From: Theodoxus fluviatilis
Taxonomy: Eukaryota > Mollusca > Gastropoda > Cycloneritida > Neritidae
Length of the DNA stretch: 40,000 nucleotides
Assembly (NCBI GenBank): GCA_034096865.1
Contig: JAWQFJ010025708.1
Coordinates: forward strand, 1 to 40,000
Direction: 5' to 3'
Below are positions 28,736-39,964 of this stretch, one piece after another. Every line of letters starts with the position of its first letter. The first letter of the stretch is position 1. The notes under the pieces were generated by a model. That model saw only the letters and a list, made by a program, of their open reading frames with translations. It ran no database searches and had not been told where the DNA came from. A program made the position numbers and the translations under genes.

Positions 28736-29789
28736 TGGCAAAAGTTTAGTCTATGAGTTGACTTGCTGGTCCCAGGGTAGTGGGAGTCATGAATCATGCT
28801 TTGTTTGCACATGTCATGTTAATGTAAGAAGTTCTTGCATCCAAGATGTGTTTTGATCCTACAGCTTTTTCATTGTATGCTCTGTGTGTTTGAGGGCAGG
28901 ATGAGTACGGCATCATTTTGTGATAAGGTCTGGAGTTGCTGTGATTCAGATTTGTTGAGTTGCCGCTTTCAGATTGCAGATGTTGGAATCTTCCTTCGTC
29001 ATTAGGTAAAAGTGGCCTAGGATCATATGAAGATGTATTTTAGATTGTGAACAACTTGTAGAACCATCAGTTTCACCATTGGAAGTGGTCCATGATCCTG
29101 CTTGGAAGCTATGGGAAAAGTCTGGCTCAAGTATTTCAGTGAGGATTAAGATGAAACCATTTTAATTGATGTGCCACCCCACACATTCAGAAGTTGTGTA
29201 TGATCAGTATTATTAATATTATTATTTTCCTTGTATTCCTTCCACAGATTTTAAGAATATGTAAAGCTTGAAAAGGTCATACAATTTTTTGTATTATTTG
29301 AGTTGGTTTTTTTTAATATTTTATTTTAATGTATGCCATGGTGTGAGTGGTTTGGTAGTTGCATCAGAACATTATTGTGCAAGGAAGTGTAGTGTAAAAC
29401 TTGTTTTCAATCTTATCCTTCTCATGGCCAGCTTCTGAAATATCCCCCTTTTTTAACTTTAAAAAAGACTAATCATTTTTGAAGGTTTAAATTGTACATT
29501 GAACTTGCTACTACATTACTGGCATTCAGACTGTGTTTGAGATAAAATGTCTCTGGGGCTGTGTTTCCCAACAAGTATTTCTAGTACATGTATAATCATT
29601 CCTAAGGTTGATGTTGGTAACAGTATTTGGCTGGTACTCTGTCCATAGGTAGTACACAATAACATCCAGACCTTGACAGTTCCTTATCATAAAAGCAGAC
29701 TTTGTTCAGTGTTACTGATTTCTGGGTTGTTCTTTGTTCCTGATAGTTTTTTTGTCTTTGTAAGGAAGGCCCTGGTACTTGAGTACTCA

Positions 29790-30560
29790 TTGGTCACTTG
29801 TAATCCCGTGTCCTTTTTTGTAGTCTCAGATCCTAAGGAACCCCTGGTCTGTTGGTAGGCCCTGGGTCATTGTCATTCCTGGTACTTGGTAGACCTTTTT
29901 CTCCATGTTAGGTACTGGACCTTGGGTAGGCCTTAGCCTCATAGAGTCCCCCTGCCTTAGATAGCCCCTGGACCTCAGGTATCGTACCCCTGTGATCTGA
30001 GGTGGCCCCTAATCCCCAGCAGTTCCTGGTCCTTGGTAGTCCTATGTCCTCTCTAGGCCCTAGACCTTTGATTACCTTGTCTTTAGTATTACTGTATCCA
30101 CAGTAGTTTGGTTCTTTTTTTGTTTTTGATAGTTCCTGGTACTTGATAGTCTTTCATCCTTGATAGTTTCTGGCCTTTGTTGTCCCTTGTCCTTGTAGCC
30201 CTAGGTAATCCTTGACCTCCTGTGGTCTTTGGTCCATACTCCTTAGTAGTCCTTCGTTTATAGTTCTTGGTCCCTGGTAGTCCATGGCCCTTGGTAGCCC
30301 TTGGTCCTAGATGGTCTTGGTCCCTGGTAGTCCATGGCCCTTGGTAGCCCTTGGTCCTAGATGGTCTTGGTCCCTGGTAGTCCATGGCCCTTGGTAGCCC
30401 TTGGTCCTAGATGGTCTTGGTCCCTGGTAATCCATGGTCTTCAGTAGCCTGCAGTCAGTGGTCCCTGTCGTCCTTGGTACCCTTGGTATTTCCTTTGCCT
30501 TGGTAGTTCTTTGTCATCAGTCATCCCTAGCCCTTAGTCCCTTGCTCCTATGTATGTTAA
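29790..30560 (+). repeat. Degenerate CCTTGGTAG-type repeat with 50-bp higher-order copies
   Basis: The segment is made of imperfect words such as CCTTGGTAG, CCCTGGTAGTCC and TCCTAG, about 10-13 bp long. At about 30262-30430 it is organised as three and a fraction near-perfect 50-bp units (ATGGTCTTGGTCCCTGGTAG at 30311, 30361, 30411). The gradient from degenerate to regular suggests renewed expansion inside an old array. Confidence 0.8.
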
Positions 30561-31030
30561 GTACAAGTCTGTGGTTAATGACTGGTCTGAGAACACAGCT
30601 GATCCCTGTGTTGTTAGTATTGAAATAATTGCAAGGTGAAATTCAAAATCAAGTTGTTGAAAATTGCTCAGAATATTTTTTGTCTTTTGTTGTTATGTGA
30701 ATTTTACCCATCTGGTTTGAAGTGCTGTTACATTTTAGGAAATTCCATATTTGGAATAATAGCATGGTGTTTTGAAAAGAAAGAAACATTAATGAATTCT
30801 CTTAAAACTTATTTTGAGCCCTCTGCATCAGAGAGTACTAATTCATGGTGTTTTTATTTGCCGTGTGTTTTCACAGTACCAAATAGAGCATTCTTTTCTC
30901 TGCATCTCTGTACCATTCATTTAAGAAATTTTTTCTTGTCTCACCATCTGAGTGCTACAAATATCTCAGGACATATTCTTTCCTAATCTTATGTGGTAGC
31001 AGCTTCTGCTGCTCCAATTCACCCCAGGCC

Positions 31031-31058
31031 AAGCTACTGGAGCAGGCTCTGAAAGCCG
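31031..31058 (+). repeat. Single dispersed unit related to the 42-bp minisatellite
   Basis: AGCTACTGGAGCAGGCTCTG followed by AAAGCC matches the CTACTGG-type unit of the array at 11.6-13.1 kb with a single change over about 26 bp. Confidence 0.6.
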
Positions 31059-32179
31059 GGGGACACATCATCAGGCCTAGATTGCTTTCTCTCCTGGAAA
31101 CTGACCATGGATAGAGGGATCCACATCTGTGGTCACTTGAGGCATCCATGTGAGCTTTGCTCGCACTAACAGTCATAGCAGCCTGCTTGAAAAGTGCTAT
31201 GTTCAAGATGTTGTTTAAGAAAACTGTTGTTCAGTTTCAGTCAGCTACTCCATTTTTCTCCTTTTATCGCTGCCTCAGGGAACAATCATCCCAAGGGTAT
31301 TTACATATTGTTTCCTTTAGTTTGTATGAAGATGGCAGGTAGTGTTTTCTCTTGCCGCTTTGTTGGTTTCCTGTCAATGTGTCCACACTAGTGAGCTACC
31401 CATTTGGTTCTGGGCTCTGGTTTGAAGTGACATGCTGATTGATGAGTAGAACTCCTGGTGTTCATAACATTGATGACTCTACACTTTGTGAGGCATTTAG
31501 TATATTTGTGGCTTCAGTTTCATCATTATCATCTAACCCGGTTCAATGTGAAAGGAGGTGATCTTTGAGAATGATTTCCATGAAACTAGGCATTACATGT
31601 GGCATATAATTAATTATATGTACTCTGGCACGTAGACGAGGCTGCTGGGTGTGGGGTGTATGCGTATGTGTGTTTGTGTGCTTTGTTGGGTGTGTGTGTG
31701 CGTTTGGTTTTGTAGTGTGTATAACGCCACTCTCAGATGTGTGAGAGTAGTTCAAGGACTTGAGTCCATCCAATTGACTGCATGCCAGCTGTCAGGAAAG
31801 GCAGCCCTGTGCTCCTGAGTCTGCCCAGGATAAAGATGCAAGGGTATTGCTGACGCCCTTGTTGTAGCCATGCAAATGTACTATGTACATGCATACATGA
31901 TTTGTGATGATGGTGATACACACTTTTCTACGTATGTTTCTTAATTGTTTTGGGTTTTGTTTTGTTTTTTGCTATTCAGAATGTGACTGAATCGGCTTGT
32001 TGACATTATAAAATGACTTAGCTTAGTGTTTACCCAGTGTGTGCAGGTATTCTGAGGAGGTACTGTGTATCTTGGGACTGTTTCCCTGAACTGTTGCTGT
32101 ATTGAGTTTCAACAAGTCATTTCAACAAGTGTCTAATCTGAGGCAACATGCTATAGAAATATATTTGTGCAAGCTTACC

Positions 32180-32490
32180 ATGCATTTTGTTGTTGTTATT
32201 GCTGCTGCTGCCACTGCTGCAGTTGATATTTGTATCTTTCTCATCCTTCAGTCGTTTATCCACTCTTTTCTTTCATCCTAACTTTTTCTTGAATCCTTCC
32301 TTTCCTGCTAGCTTTTCCCATCTGTGTGTGCATGGGTGCATGCGTGTGAATCTGTTAACATCCATGTGCAATTGTAACTGTGTGTATGTATGTGTGCATG
32401 TGTGTGTCTGCGCATGTGTGCGCGTGCATGTGTGTGTGCGTGCATGCATGCGTATGTCTATGTGTGTGTGTGTGTGTGTGTGTTTTATAT
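32180..32490 (+). repeat. Mixed GCT/TGT and TG/GCATG simple-repeat stretch
   Basis: GTTGTTGTTATTGCTGCTGC near 32190, then TG-rich sequence with GCATG and GCGCATG words from about 32325 to 32482. Open frames across it are compositional. Confidence 0.75.
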
Positions 32491-32640
32491 GCTACAAAGG
32501 CCTTGGAACTATTATGTTAAAGAGGAGAGTGATTCCTGTCATCTCCTTTTACTTTGATGCCCTAGATCAGAAAACAAAATTATCAGCCAACTTCAAAACC
32601 TTCGTTTTGCTTTCTAAGTGTCAAGAGTAATTAAAGAAGT

Positions 32641-33020
32641 AACCATGTAGTGAAAACGCGGAGATAATTGTTAAAGATTTATTGAAAGAAAGGTGCAAAT
32701 GGTGGCATATTTAAGACACATTTTCACAGAGTGTCTGTGAGAAATACATGTAGTGCACTAATCTAAACTGGCATAGTGTACACCAATCACATGATAGAAC
32801 TATTCTAGCCGTAAGTATTATTAGAAAAATTACAAATAATCACACATGCTGCATGTAGATAAGTATCCTAGGAACTCTCTACAAATGTTCCTCTTGTCTA
32901 AAAACGCCTATTTCAAAAGAGTCAACAACTACCCTCGGTATATCAAGGGCCGTGCTTTGAACGATGTTTCTGGCGTCTGTGTGAGAAGTTACAGATAAGG
33001 ACACCGGCAATGCAATGGAG
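32641..33020. other. Unique sequence, no gene recognised
   Basis: AT-rich unique sequence between the long plus-skewed region and the (CT)n block. Confidence 0.4.
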
Positions 33021-33625
33021 GAATTCTCTCTCTCTCTCTCTCGCTATCTCTCTCTCTCTTGCTCGCTATCTCGCTCTCTCTCTCTTGCTATCTCTCTCTC
33101 GCTATCTCTCTCTCTCTCGCTATCTCTCTCTCTCGCACTCTCTCTCTCGTTATATCTCTCGCTATCTCTCTCTCGCTGTCTCTCTCGCTATCTCTCTCTC
33201 GCTATCTCTCTCCCTATTTCTCTCAATTTCTCTCTCGCTATCTCTCTCTCGCTATCTCTCTCTCTCGCTATCTCTCTCTCGCTATCTCTCTCGCTCTCTT
33301 GCTCGCTCTCTCTTGCTATCTCTCACGCGCGCTATCTCTCTCTCTCGCTATCTCTCGCTATCTCTCTCGCTGTCTCTCTCTCGCTATCTCTCTCTCGCTA
33401 TCTCTCTCGCTATCTCTCTCTCGCTATCTCTCTCTTACTCTCTCTCGCTAACTCTTTCTCTCTCGCTACCTCTCTCTCTCTCGCTATCTTTCTCTCTCGC
33501 TATCTCTCTCTCGCTATCTCTCTCACTATCTCTCTCGCTATCTCTCTCTCGCTCTCTCTCTCTCTCTCGTGCGCGCTATCTCTATCTCTCTCTCCCTCTA
33601 TCTATCTATCTCTCTATCTCTGAGC
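33021..33625 (+). repeat. (CT)n with regular GCTATCTCTCTCTC variants
   Basis: About 600 bp of CT-rich sequence, broken at 12-20 bp intervals by CGCTAT. Ends in (TCTA)n at 33595-33612. The frequent internal variants indicate repeated block duplication and not pure slippage. Confidence 0.96.
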
Positions 33626-33845
33626 ATGCAAGGTGGTCAGTAAGGCAATTGACTATGATAATCAAATTAGTATCGAACACGAAAGTCCCTATGTCCGTAA
33701 TAAATTCTCTTGTGAAATACTACAGAGACCCGCAACTTTTCTGGGGGAAAAAAGTTAAGTTTATTGAAGTGTATTGCTAGCAGGAAAACCGACAACATCA
33801 ACATATATATAGAACAGTGGTTTAGACAGTATTTTAAGTCGTTGA

Positions 33846-34013
33846 ATGGCAAACGATGCAGAGCAAGAAAGACAAGAAGAAGAATCAGTTGACCATGTCG
33901 GTACTGTGCATCACGCACCAATTGGTCAGGAGGAGGTAGGGAGTGAAGGTCATGATGGAATCTTGAAAGATGATAAAGGTGGGAAGCGTGATCCCAATTC
34001 CTCACCTGACTAG
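33846..34013 (+). CDS. Small acidic open frame, 55 codons
   Basis: ATG at 33846 in a fair context (GAATGG) begins MANDAEQERQEEESVDHVGT and ends KRDPNSSPD before TAG (34011-34013). It is hydrophilic, rich in Glu, Asp and Lys, with no cysteine. It lies just upstream of an inverted-repeat-bounded LINE relic and could be a transposon ORF1 scrap or a chance frame. No function proposed. Confidence 0.15.
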   Translation: MANDAEQERQEEESVDHVGTVHHAPIGQEEVGSEGHDGILKDDKGGKRDPNSSPD

Positions 34014-34164
34014 CCTGTTAAACATAATTTTATCTTCCTATGTATTCCCAACTGAATGGTTCACAAATTATACATGTAACAAATATACAATATCAATATT
34101 CTCGAGGATTTATTATGGTAATTAAACTTTTTTCATGTCAGATTGCATTTGTGGCTACCATCGA

Positions 34165-35085
34165 CCGACATTTATTCCTTAAAAAAAAGGCGGGCTCGTA
34201 CCTCTGTTACTATGCAAAAGCGAGTGGTCTTGTTTTCGTATACCTGAAAGATGGTGGAATACAATTATTGTTTAGCTTGACCTCCAGTGAACCCGTCTCA
34301 TGCCATTGTATACACTGTTGTTCACTGATGACGCAGCATTGCTGTCGGACACCGTTGTTGGACTCCAGAATCGACTGACAGTTCTCAAAGAAGCAGCTGA
34401 CAAAGGTTGGTCTTAGGATTAACAACAAAACTAAAATGAGAGTATTTAGGCGTGGCGGACGCCTAGCGAGACATGAAAAATAGACTGGGAGAAAGCGGAG
34501 TAGAAACAGCCGAAAGTCACATATTATCTTGGGAGAACTCTGTCTGCAGCACTATGTTCAAAGGTGTCTCTTACAGATCCAGCAGACAGAGCAAAAGCTG
34601 GTGTAATTCAGATAGTGAAGTTGTTTTTTAATGACGTTTTCCTCGAAACGTTTGTGGGCTTTTTAAAAATGTCTGACACTCAAATTCAGCCCATTCTGTT
34701 AAATGGTGCAGAGCTTTGGGGAACAGAGGCCCATGACCCGATTGAAAAGTACATTATGTTTCCATAAAGAAGTCTTTGGAGAGACAGGAAGGTTTTCCAT
34801 CCACATCAACGCGAACACAAAGCGTGTAAAGTATTGGCTTCGGCTGACGAGCATACCTGATCATTCATCTTTATCCAAATAAGGAATATAAGCTCATGCT
34901 AACAGAGAACGAGTTGGGACACAGGAATTGGGCTTCAAAAGTTAGAATGGCATGAGATGGGTTCACCGGAGGTCAAGCTAAAAAATGAAAGTCAACCACC
35001 TTTCAGGTATACGAAAACGAGGCCACTCGCTTTTACATAGTAAAAGAGATATGTGTCCATCCTTTTTTAAAGGAATAAATATCGG
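34165..35085. mobile_element. Inverted-repeat-bounded unit enclosing a LINE relic
   Basis: The arms 34165-34256 and 34995-35085 are inverted copies of about 92 bp, roughly 80 percent alike by eye. They share TTTCAGGTATACGAAAAC, CCACTCGCTTTT and AAGGAATAAAT on the right arm's strand. Between them lies a decayed LINE copy. No target duplication was identified. Confidence 0.6.
34300..34965 (+). pseudogene. Heavily decayed LINE copy, same family as the one at 16.7-18.3 kb
   Basis: Fragments in shifting frames read YTLLFTDDAALLSDTVVGLQ, RLTVLKEAAD, then ADRAKAGVIQIVKLFF, PILLNGAELWGTEAHDPIEK and KYWLRLTSIPDHSSL. These align in order with LFTLLFADDIVLLSDTVTGL, PILLYGSEVWGLED and IKYWLKILKMDE of the plus-strand element. 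The catalytic box is FTDD, not FADD. Many stops and shifts show it is older. Confidence 0.8.
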
Positions 35086-35478
35086 AATCCCTTCCACTGA
35101 TCGGCCACACTTGTGGACTCGTCCGAGGAAAGGGGTGCGATGTTGTGTTCGCAGTGACTCCCACACAGAATGACAACCACATTATTACGTGCTCGCTATA
35201 GCTCACATAGGCAATCTTGGACAGTTATTCCGCCCACAGAATGACAATAAAGTGTGGATAATTGACAAATGGTGTACACAATGCGCTTTCAGCTGAATTG
35301 AGTTACGGTGAATATCATATTTGCAGAAGTCGTCAAAGCGATTCGGCTTAGTTTCGAGCATAAACGTCTATGCCAAAAAACGCCGCCAATCAGATGCCGT
35401 GGCCCGCTAGCGGAGCGGGGTCTGCACCCCTTTCCTCGGACGAGTCCATTAGTGTGGCCCATTAGTGGTTGGAGTCCC
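35084..35478. repeat. Inverted repeat pair, 55-bp arms
   Basis: The arms 35084-35138 and 35424-35478 are inverted copies with a perfect core TGGACTCGTCCGAGGAAAGG plus GGTGC, about 82 percent alike overall. The spacer is about 285 bp. The left arm abuts the right inverted repeat of the LINE-containing unit. Confidence 0.65.
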
Positions 35479-35659
35479 TAATCCTCGGCTTAAAACACTT
35501 GTCTGTTGGAATGCTGCTGTGAAAACATCGGACTAAGCAAAGAAATAGAAACCCCCCACAAATGTGATTTTTTTTCTCATAATTTTATTCAATATTGCAA
35601 AAGATCGATTATGCCAAAAGCGTATAAGCTCGTGCATGTATGGATGTGCGTGAGTGGAA

Positions 35660-35684
35660 CGTACGTGTGTGTTTGTGTGTATGA

Positions 35685-35715
<31 letters not shown>

Positions 35716-35876
35716 GGCGTGCATGCGTGCGCGCGGGGGGCCTGTGTGTGTGTGTGTGTGCACGTATGCATGTGTTTACGTGCGTATTCGCGCGTGTGTG
35801 TGTATGTGTGTTTGTGTGCGTTTTCGCGCACGCGTGTGTGTGTGTGTGTGTGTGTTGTGTGTGTGTGCATGTGCAT
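35660..35876 (+). repeat. TG-rich repeat with GCGTGC/CGCGCG variants
   Basis: Irregular TG repeat with CG-containing interruptions; alternating purine/pyrimidine favours Z-DNA. Confidence 0.93.
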
Positions 35877-36084
35877 ACAATAGGACGTGTTCGATTGGTG
35901 ACTGACATTACTGGGAAATATGTTTTGTGAACGCAGCTACGGATGTGCGTGTGCGCTTCCGCGTTTAACATGCGTAATTTCAAACTATTCTTAAAACGCA
36001 TCCACAGCATCAACAAAACACTAATTACAACAGCAAAAACCCCCAACAAATATGACATTCGAAGAAAAAACCCTCAAGCTCTCT

Positions 36085-37440
36085 GAACAACATGTGAGAA
36101 ATGTGTGTTTTGAAATACTAAAGCCAATCAATATTTGAAAACAAGAGTCCATGTAAAATCTTTTACATGTGTGAAATGCGTAGTTTGACAAACTAACTTT
36201 TGATACGTTTTAAAAGTAAAAACGCCACGTAAGAGGATAATATGGTTCGCAAAACTGAGTCCTCTTCATATCTGCAAAACTAAGTCCTCTTCATATCTGC
36301 AAAACTGTCCTCTTCATATCTGCAAAACTAAAGCAAAACTAAGTTCTCTTCATATCTGCAAAACTAAAGCAAAACTAAGTCCTCTTCATATCTTCAAAAC
36401 TGTCCTCTTCATATCTTCAAAACTGTCCTCTTCATATCTGCAAAACTAAGTCCTCTTCATATCTTCAAAACTGTCCTCTTCATATCTGCAAAACTAAGTC
36501 CTCTTCATATCTGCAAAACTAAAGCAAAACTAAGTCCTCTTCATATCTGCAAAACTAAAGCAAAACTAAGTCCTCTTCATATCTTCAAAACTGTCCTCTT
36601 CATATCTGCAAAACTAAGTCCTCTTCATATCTTCAAAACTGTCCTCTTCATATCTGCAAAACTGTCCTCTTCATATCTGCAAAACTGTCCTCTTCATATC
36701 TGCAAAACTGTCCTCTTCATATCTGCAAAACTAAGTCCTCTTCATATCTGCAAAACTAAGTCCTCTTCACATCTGCAAAACTAAGTCCTCTTCATATCTT
36801 CAAAACTGTCCTCTTCATATCTGCAAAACTGTCCTCTTCATATCTGCAAAACTAAGTCCTCTTCATATCTGCAAAACTAAGTCCTCTTCATATCTTCAAA
36901 ACTGTCCTCTTCATATCTGCAAAACTGTCCTCTTCATATCTGCAAAACTAAGTCCTCTTCATATCTGCAAAACTAAGTCCTCTTCATATCTGCAAAACTA
37001 AGTCCCCTTCATATCTGCAAAACTAAGTCCTCTTCATATCTGCAAAAATAAGTCCTCTTCATATCTGCAAAAATAAGTCCTCTTCACATCTGCAAAACTA
37101 AGTCCTCTTCACATCTGCAAAAATAAGTCCTCTTCATATCTGCAAAAACGATGCCGTGGACAAACGTCCACACGTAAGGAATGCGTATTTTGAAAGTAAC
37201 ATCTAAAGAAGAAAAAATGTATTCAATAGAAAAAATGTTTACACGTGACGAATGCGCATTTTTCAACAACTCACTTCTGCTCATATTTCACCCCCCACTC
37301 CACAAAAACATCAATGGAAGAACGTCCACATGCAAGAATATGTATTTTGAAAGGCTTACACCGAATAATATTTGAAAAAGAAAGTAAACACGTCTACACG
37401 TATGGAATGTATATTTTGACAAACTAACTCCTATCAATGC
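36085..37440 (+). repeat. Degenerate tandem repeat of about 60-90 bp units
   Basis: Related words (ACACGTxxGGAATGCGTATT, TTGACAAACTAACT, CAATAATATTTGAAAA) recur at about 36090-36240 and again at 37165-37440, on either side of a younger minisatellite. The two flanks appear to be one old array split by the later expansion. Confidence 0.6.
36258..37147 (+). repeat. 23/25-bp minisatellite (CCTCTTCATATCTGCAAAAC)
   Basis: About 37 copies of CCTCTTCATATCTGCAAAAC followed by TAAGT (25 bp) or TGT (23 bp), plus copies with an additional TAAAGCAAAAC. The three classes are mixed, indicating block duplication. Confidence 0.96.
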
Positions 37441-38354
37441 TACAATGAAATGATTCGTCTGAAATCGCCCATTACAAAACAATGAGCCCTTAACGCAATT
37501 CAGTTAAGAAAGAATGCTATCATCAATCCTGCAAGGCTGTCGTGCAGTCATCACAACTCCAGAGAAAAGTGTTGTGACGAGACTTCAGTGAGAGGATAAA
37601 CGAACGGAGCTTTACAGCGTATCAGTCAATGCAGGCTATAAACACGAATATCACAAGAGATTGCCGGAGTAAAAGTACAAGTCACGATTCCCCTTATTAT
37701 TGAACTTATTCGCCTTTGACGAATCGTGTAGTGAGACGCGGTGGGTCTATTCTTACCCCCGGCCCACTGTGGTTGCAAGGGTTCTAGAAGTGACAAGTTC
37801 TCCATTTAAAAAAGGGGTAACGAAAAATAAAGAGGAAAAGTTTACCAAAATACTGAAGAACGGTGACTCTTCTTAACAATTACGCGTTTTCTTTTCATAG
37901 AAGCACGTTGAAAATTGTACATTGTTTCTTGGACAAATACCTTCATCCCCAACAGATCGTGTTCAATACGGATGCTTCTCTCGGTACTTGCTAGACTTCA
38001 CCTTGTTTCTTCGCCTTTATGTCATTATGCTCTTTCTTTCTCCTGTCTTTCGATGCAGAACATTTTTCCTAACTTCAGAAAACCAAAAGTGATCGGCCAC
38101 TACCTCTGAAATACAATCAACGGAAGTGGGATGAACTAGCAGTGCCAATGTCACGGTACACATTGAAAGTTTAAAAGTCTAACACCAACCCGGGGACCAG
38201 ACGTTGTGAAAATGCGTGGGTTTGCCCTTTGGGTCGAAGCTTGGGAAAGCAGCGGGCACCATTTGTGCTCGATACAGCGCCACCTTCTGACGAAGCAGTG
38301 ACGTCACATCTGGAAGTGTCTCCGAGAGATCATGCTGCTCCAGTGGGTCTTCTG
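37441..38354. other. Unique sequence, no gene recognised
   Basis: About 900 bp of unique sequence. TTCTAGAAG (37781-37789) resembles a heat-shock element half-pair, but no promoter or exon is evident. No tRNA fold was found. Confidence 0.4.
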
Positions 38355-38560
38355 TTTAATGAATGAATGAACGAATAAAAAACAAACAATAGATAATAAA
38401 CAAATAAACTAATTAATTACTTAATCAAAGAATGGGTGAATGAATGAATAAATGAATAAACGAACAACTGAATAAAGACATGAATACAGAAATAAAAAGA
38501 GAAATGAATGAATTTTTAAAAATTAATGAACGATTAAATGAATGAATGAATATGCAGACA
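38355..38560 (+). repeat. Degenerate (ATGA)n/(AATA)n
   Basis: ATGAATGA, AATAAACA and similar tetranucleotide words, giving way to (ACAG)n at 38557-38568. Confidence 0.85.
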
Positions 38561-38574
38561 GACAGACAGTCGCA

Positions 38575-39592
38575 TACCTGCATATCTGCCTGCATCAATG
38601 CCTGTATACCTACATACCTGCCTGCATATCTGCCTGCATACCTGCCTGCATACCTACATACCTGCCTGTATACCTACATACCTGCCTGCATACCTGCATA
38701 CCTACCTGCATACCTACATACCTGCCTGTATATCTGCATACCTGCCTGCATACCTACATACCTGCCTGCATACCTGCATACATGCATACATGCCTGCATA
38801 CATGCATATATGCCTGCCTACCTGCATACCTGCATACATGCCTGCCTACCTGCCTACCTGCATACCTGCCTGCCTACCTGCATACATGCATACATGCCTC
38901 CCTACCTGCATACCTGCCTGCCTACCTGCATACCTGCCTACCTGCATACCTGCATACATGCATACCTGCATACATGCATACATGCCTGCCTACCTGCATA
39001 CCTGCATACATGCCTGCCTACCTGCACACCTGCATACCTACCTGCATACCTGCATACATGCCTGCCTACTTGCATACCTACCTGCCTACCTGCATACCTG
39101 CATACATGCCTGCCTACCTGCATACCTGCATACATGCCTGCCTACCTGCATACCTACCTGCATACCTGCATACATGCCTGCATACCTGCATACATGCCTG
39201 CCTACCTGCATACCTGCATACCTACCTGCCTACCTGCATACCTGCATACATGCCTGCCTACCTGCATACCTGCATACATGCCTGCCTACCTGCATACCTG
39301 CATACATGCCTGCCTACCTGCATACCTGCATACCTACCTGCATACCTGCATACATGCCTGCCTACCTGCATACATGCCTGCCTACCTGCATACCTGCATA
39401 CCTGCATACCTGCATACATGCCTGCCTACCTGCATACCTGCATACCTGCATACATGCCTGCCTACCTGCATACCTGCATACATGCCTGCCTGCCTGCCTA
39501 CCTGCATACATGCCTGCATACCTGCATACCTGCATACATGCCTGCCTACCTGCATACCTGCATACATGCCTGCCTACCTGCATACCTGCATA
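38575..39592 (+). repeat. CCTGCATA/CCTGCCTA minisatellite
   Basis: About 1 kb built from the 4-mers CTGC, CTAC, ATAC and ATGC. They form 8- and 12-bp words and longer units of about 28-32 bp (TACCTGCATACATGCCTGCC). Open in all frames because of composition. It resumes at 39965 after an interruption and runs off the window end. Confidence 0.97.
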
Positions 39593-39964
39593 ATAATAAT
39601 AGTAATAATAATGGGTATTTATATAGCGCTAATTCTCAAGTGAGCTCTAAGCGCTTTACAATCTCGTTCACACATCACAAGCAGACAATCAGATACAAGC
39701 AAATCACGTAGGCAATCAACACTAGCAGCAAAATCACATACAATCAGAGCAAGCATACAAACACATAACATTAACAAGCGGGCAGGCAGAATAATCAAAC
39801 ACTGTTGAAGCAAGCAACAACAAAAGAAAAAATAAACAAACAAGCAGGCTAAATAATCCAACACAATCAAGCAGGCATACCAACACAATAAATAAACAAG
39901 CAAGCAGACAACCAATCGACAATCTAAACAAGAATGAAATAAGCAAATAAAGAGAACAAACAAG
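39593..39964 (-). mobile_element. SINE/LINE-like 3' tail inserted in the minisatellite
   Basis: Read on the minus strand, GTAAAGCGCTTAGAGCTC is followed by GCGCTATATAAATACCCATT and an (ATT)n tail. The GCGCTATATAAAT motif with an ATT-type tail is a common 3' end of invertebrate and fish retroposons. The remaining part (39660-39964) is A- and CAAGCA-rich degenerate repeat. Only the terminal 60 bp is diagnostic. Confidence 0.6.

Larger units (their letters stand above)
23210..32640 (+). other. Candidate very long 3' UTR of the zinc-finger gene
   Basis: About 9.4 kb follows the stop codon without a recognisable exon, RNA gene or intact transposon. The plus strand is richer in T and G than A and C over most of this length, a skew often seen on transcribed strands. 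Long microsatellites, common elsewhere in the window, are scarce. Canonical AATAAA is not seen within it; ATTAAA-like signals occur near 27873 and 32629. The transcript end is therefore unknown and parts may be intergenic. Confidence 0.35.

Noticed and set aside
32187..32630. 147-codon frame with a leucine-rich start that resembles a signal peptide
   Set aside because: The start is a GCT/TGT repeat and the middle a TG repeat; no conserved domain.
33010..33780. Ser/Leu-rich 256-codon frame
   Set aside because: Translation of the (CT)n block.
35084..35138. Hammerhead-like ribozyme suggested by CTGAT and GAGGAAAGG words
   Set aside because: The required core (CTGANGA with GAAA) is not present and the stems do not form in the needed order.
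37770..37810. tRNA T-arm-like GGTTCTAGAAG
   Set aside because: No acceptor, D or anticodon stems can be placed around it.
38542..39711. 389-codon frame of CIPAYLHT-type repeats
   Set aside because: All frames of the CTGC/ATAC minisatellite are open; purely compositional.
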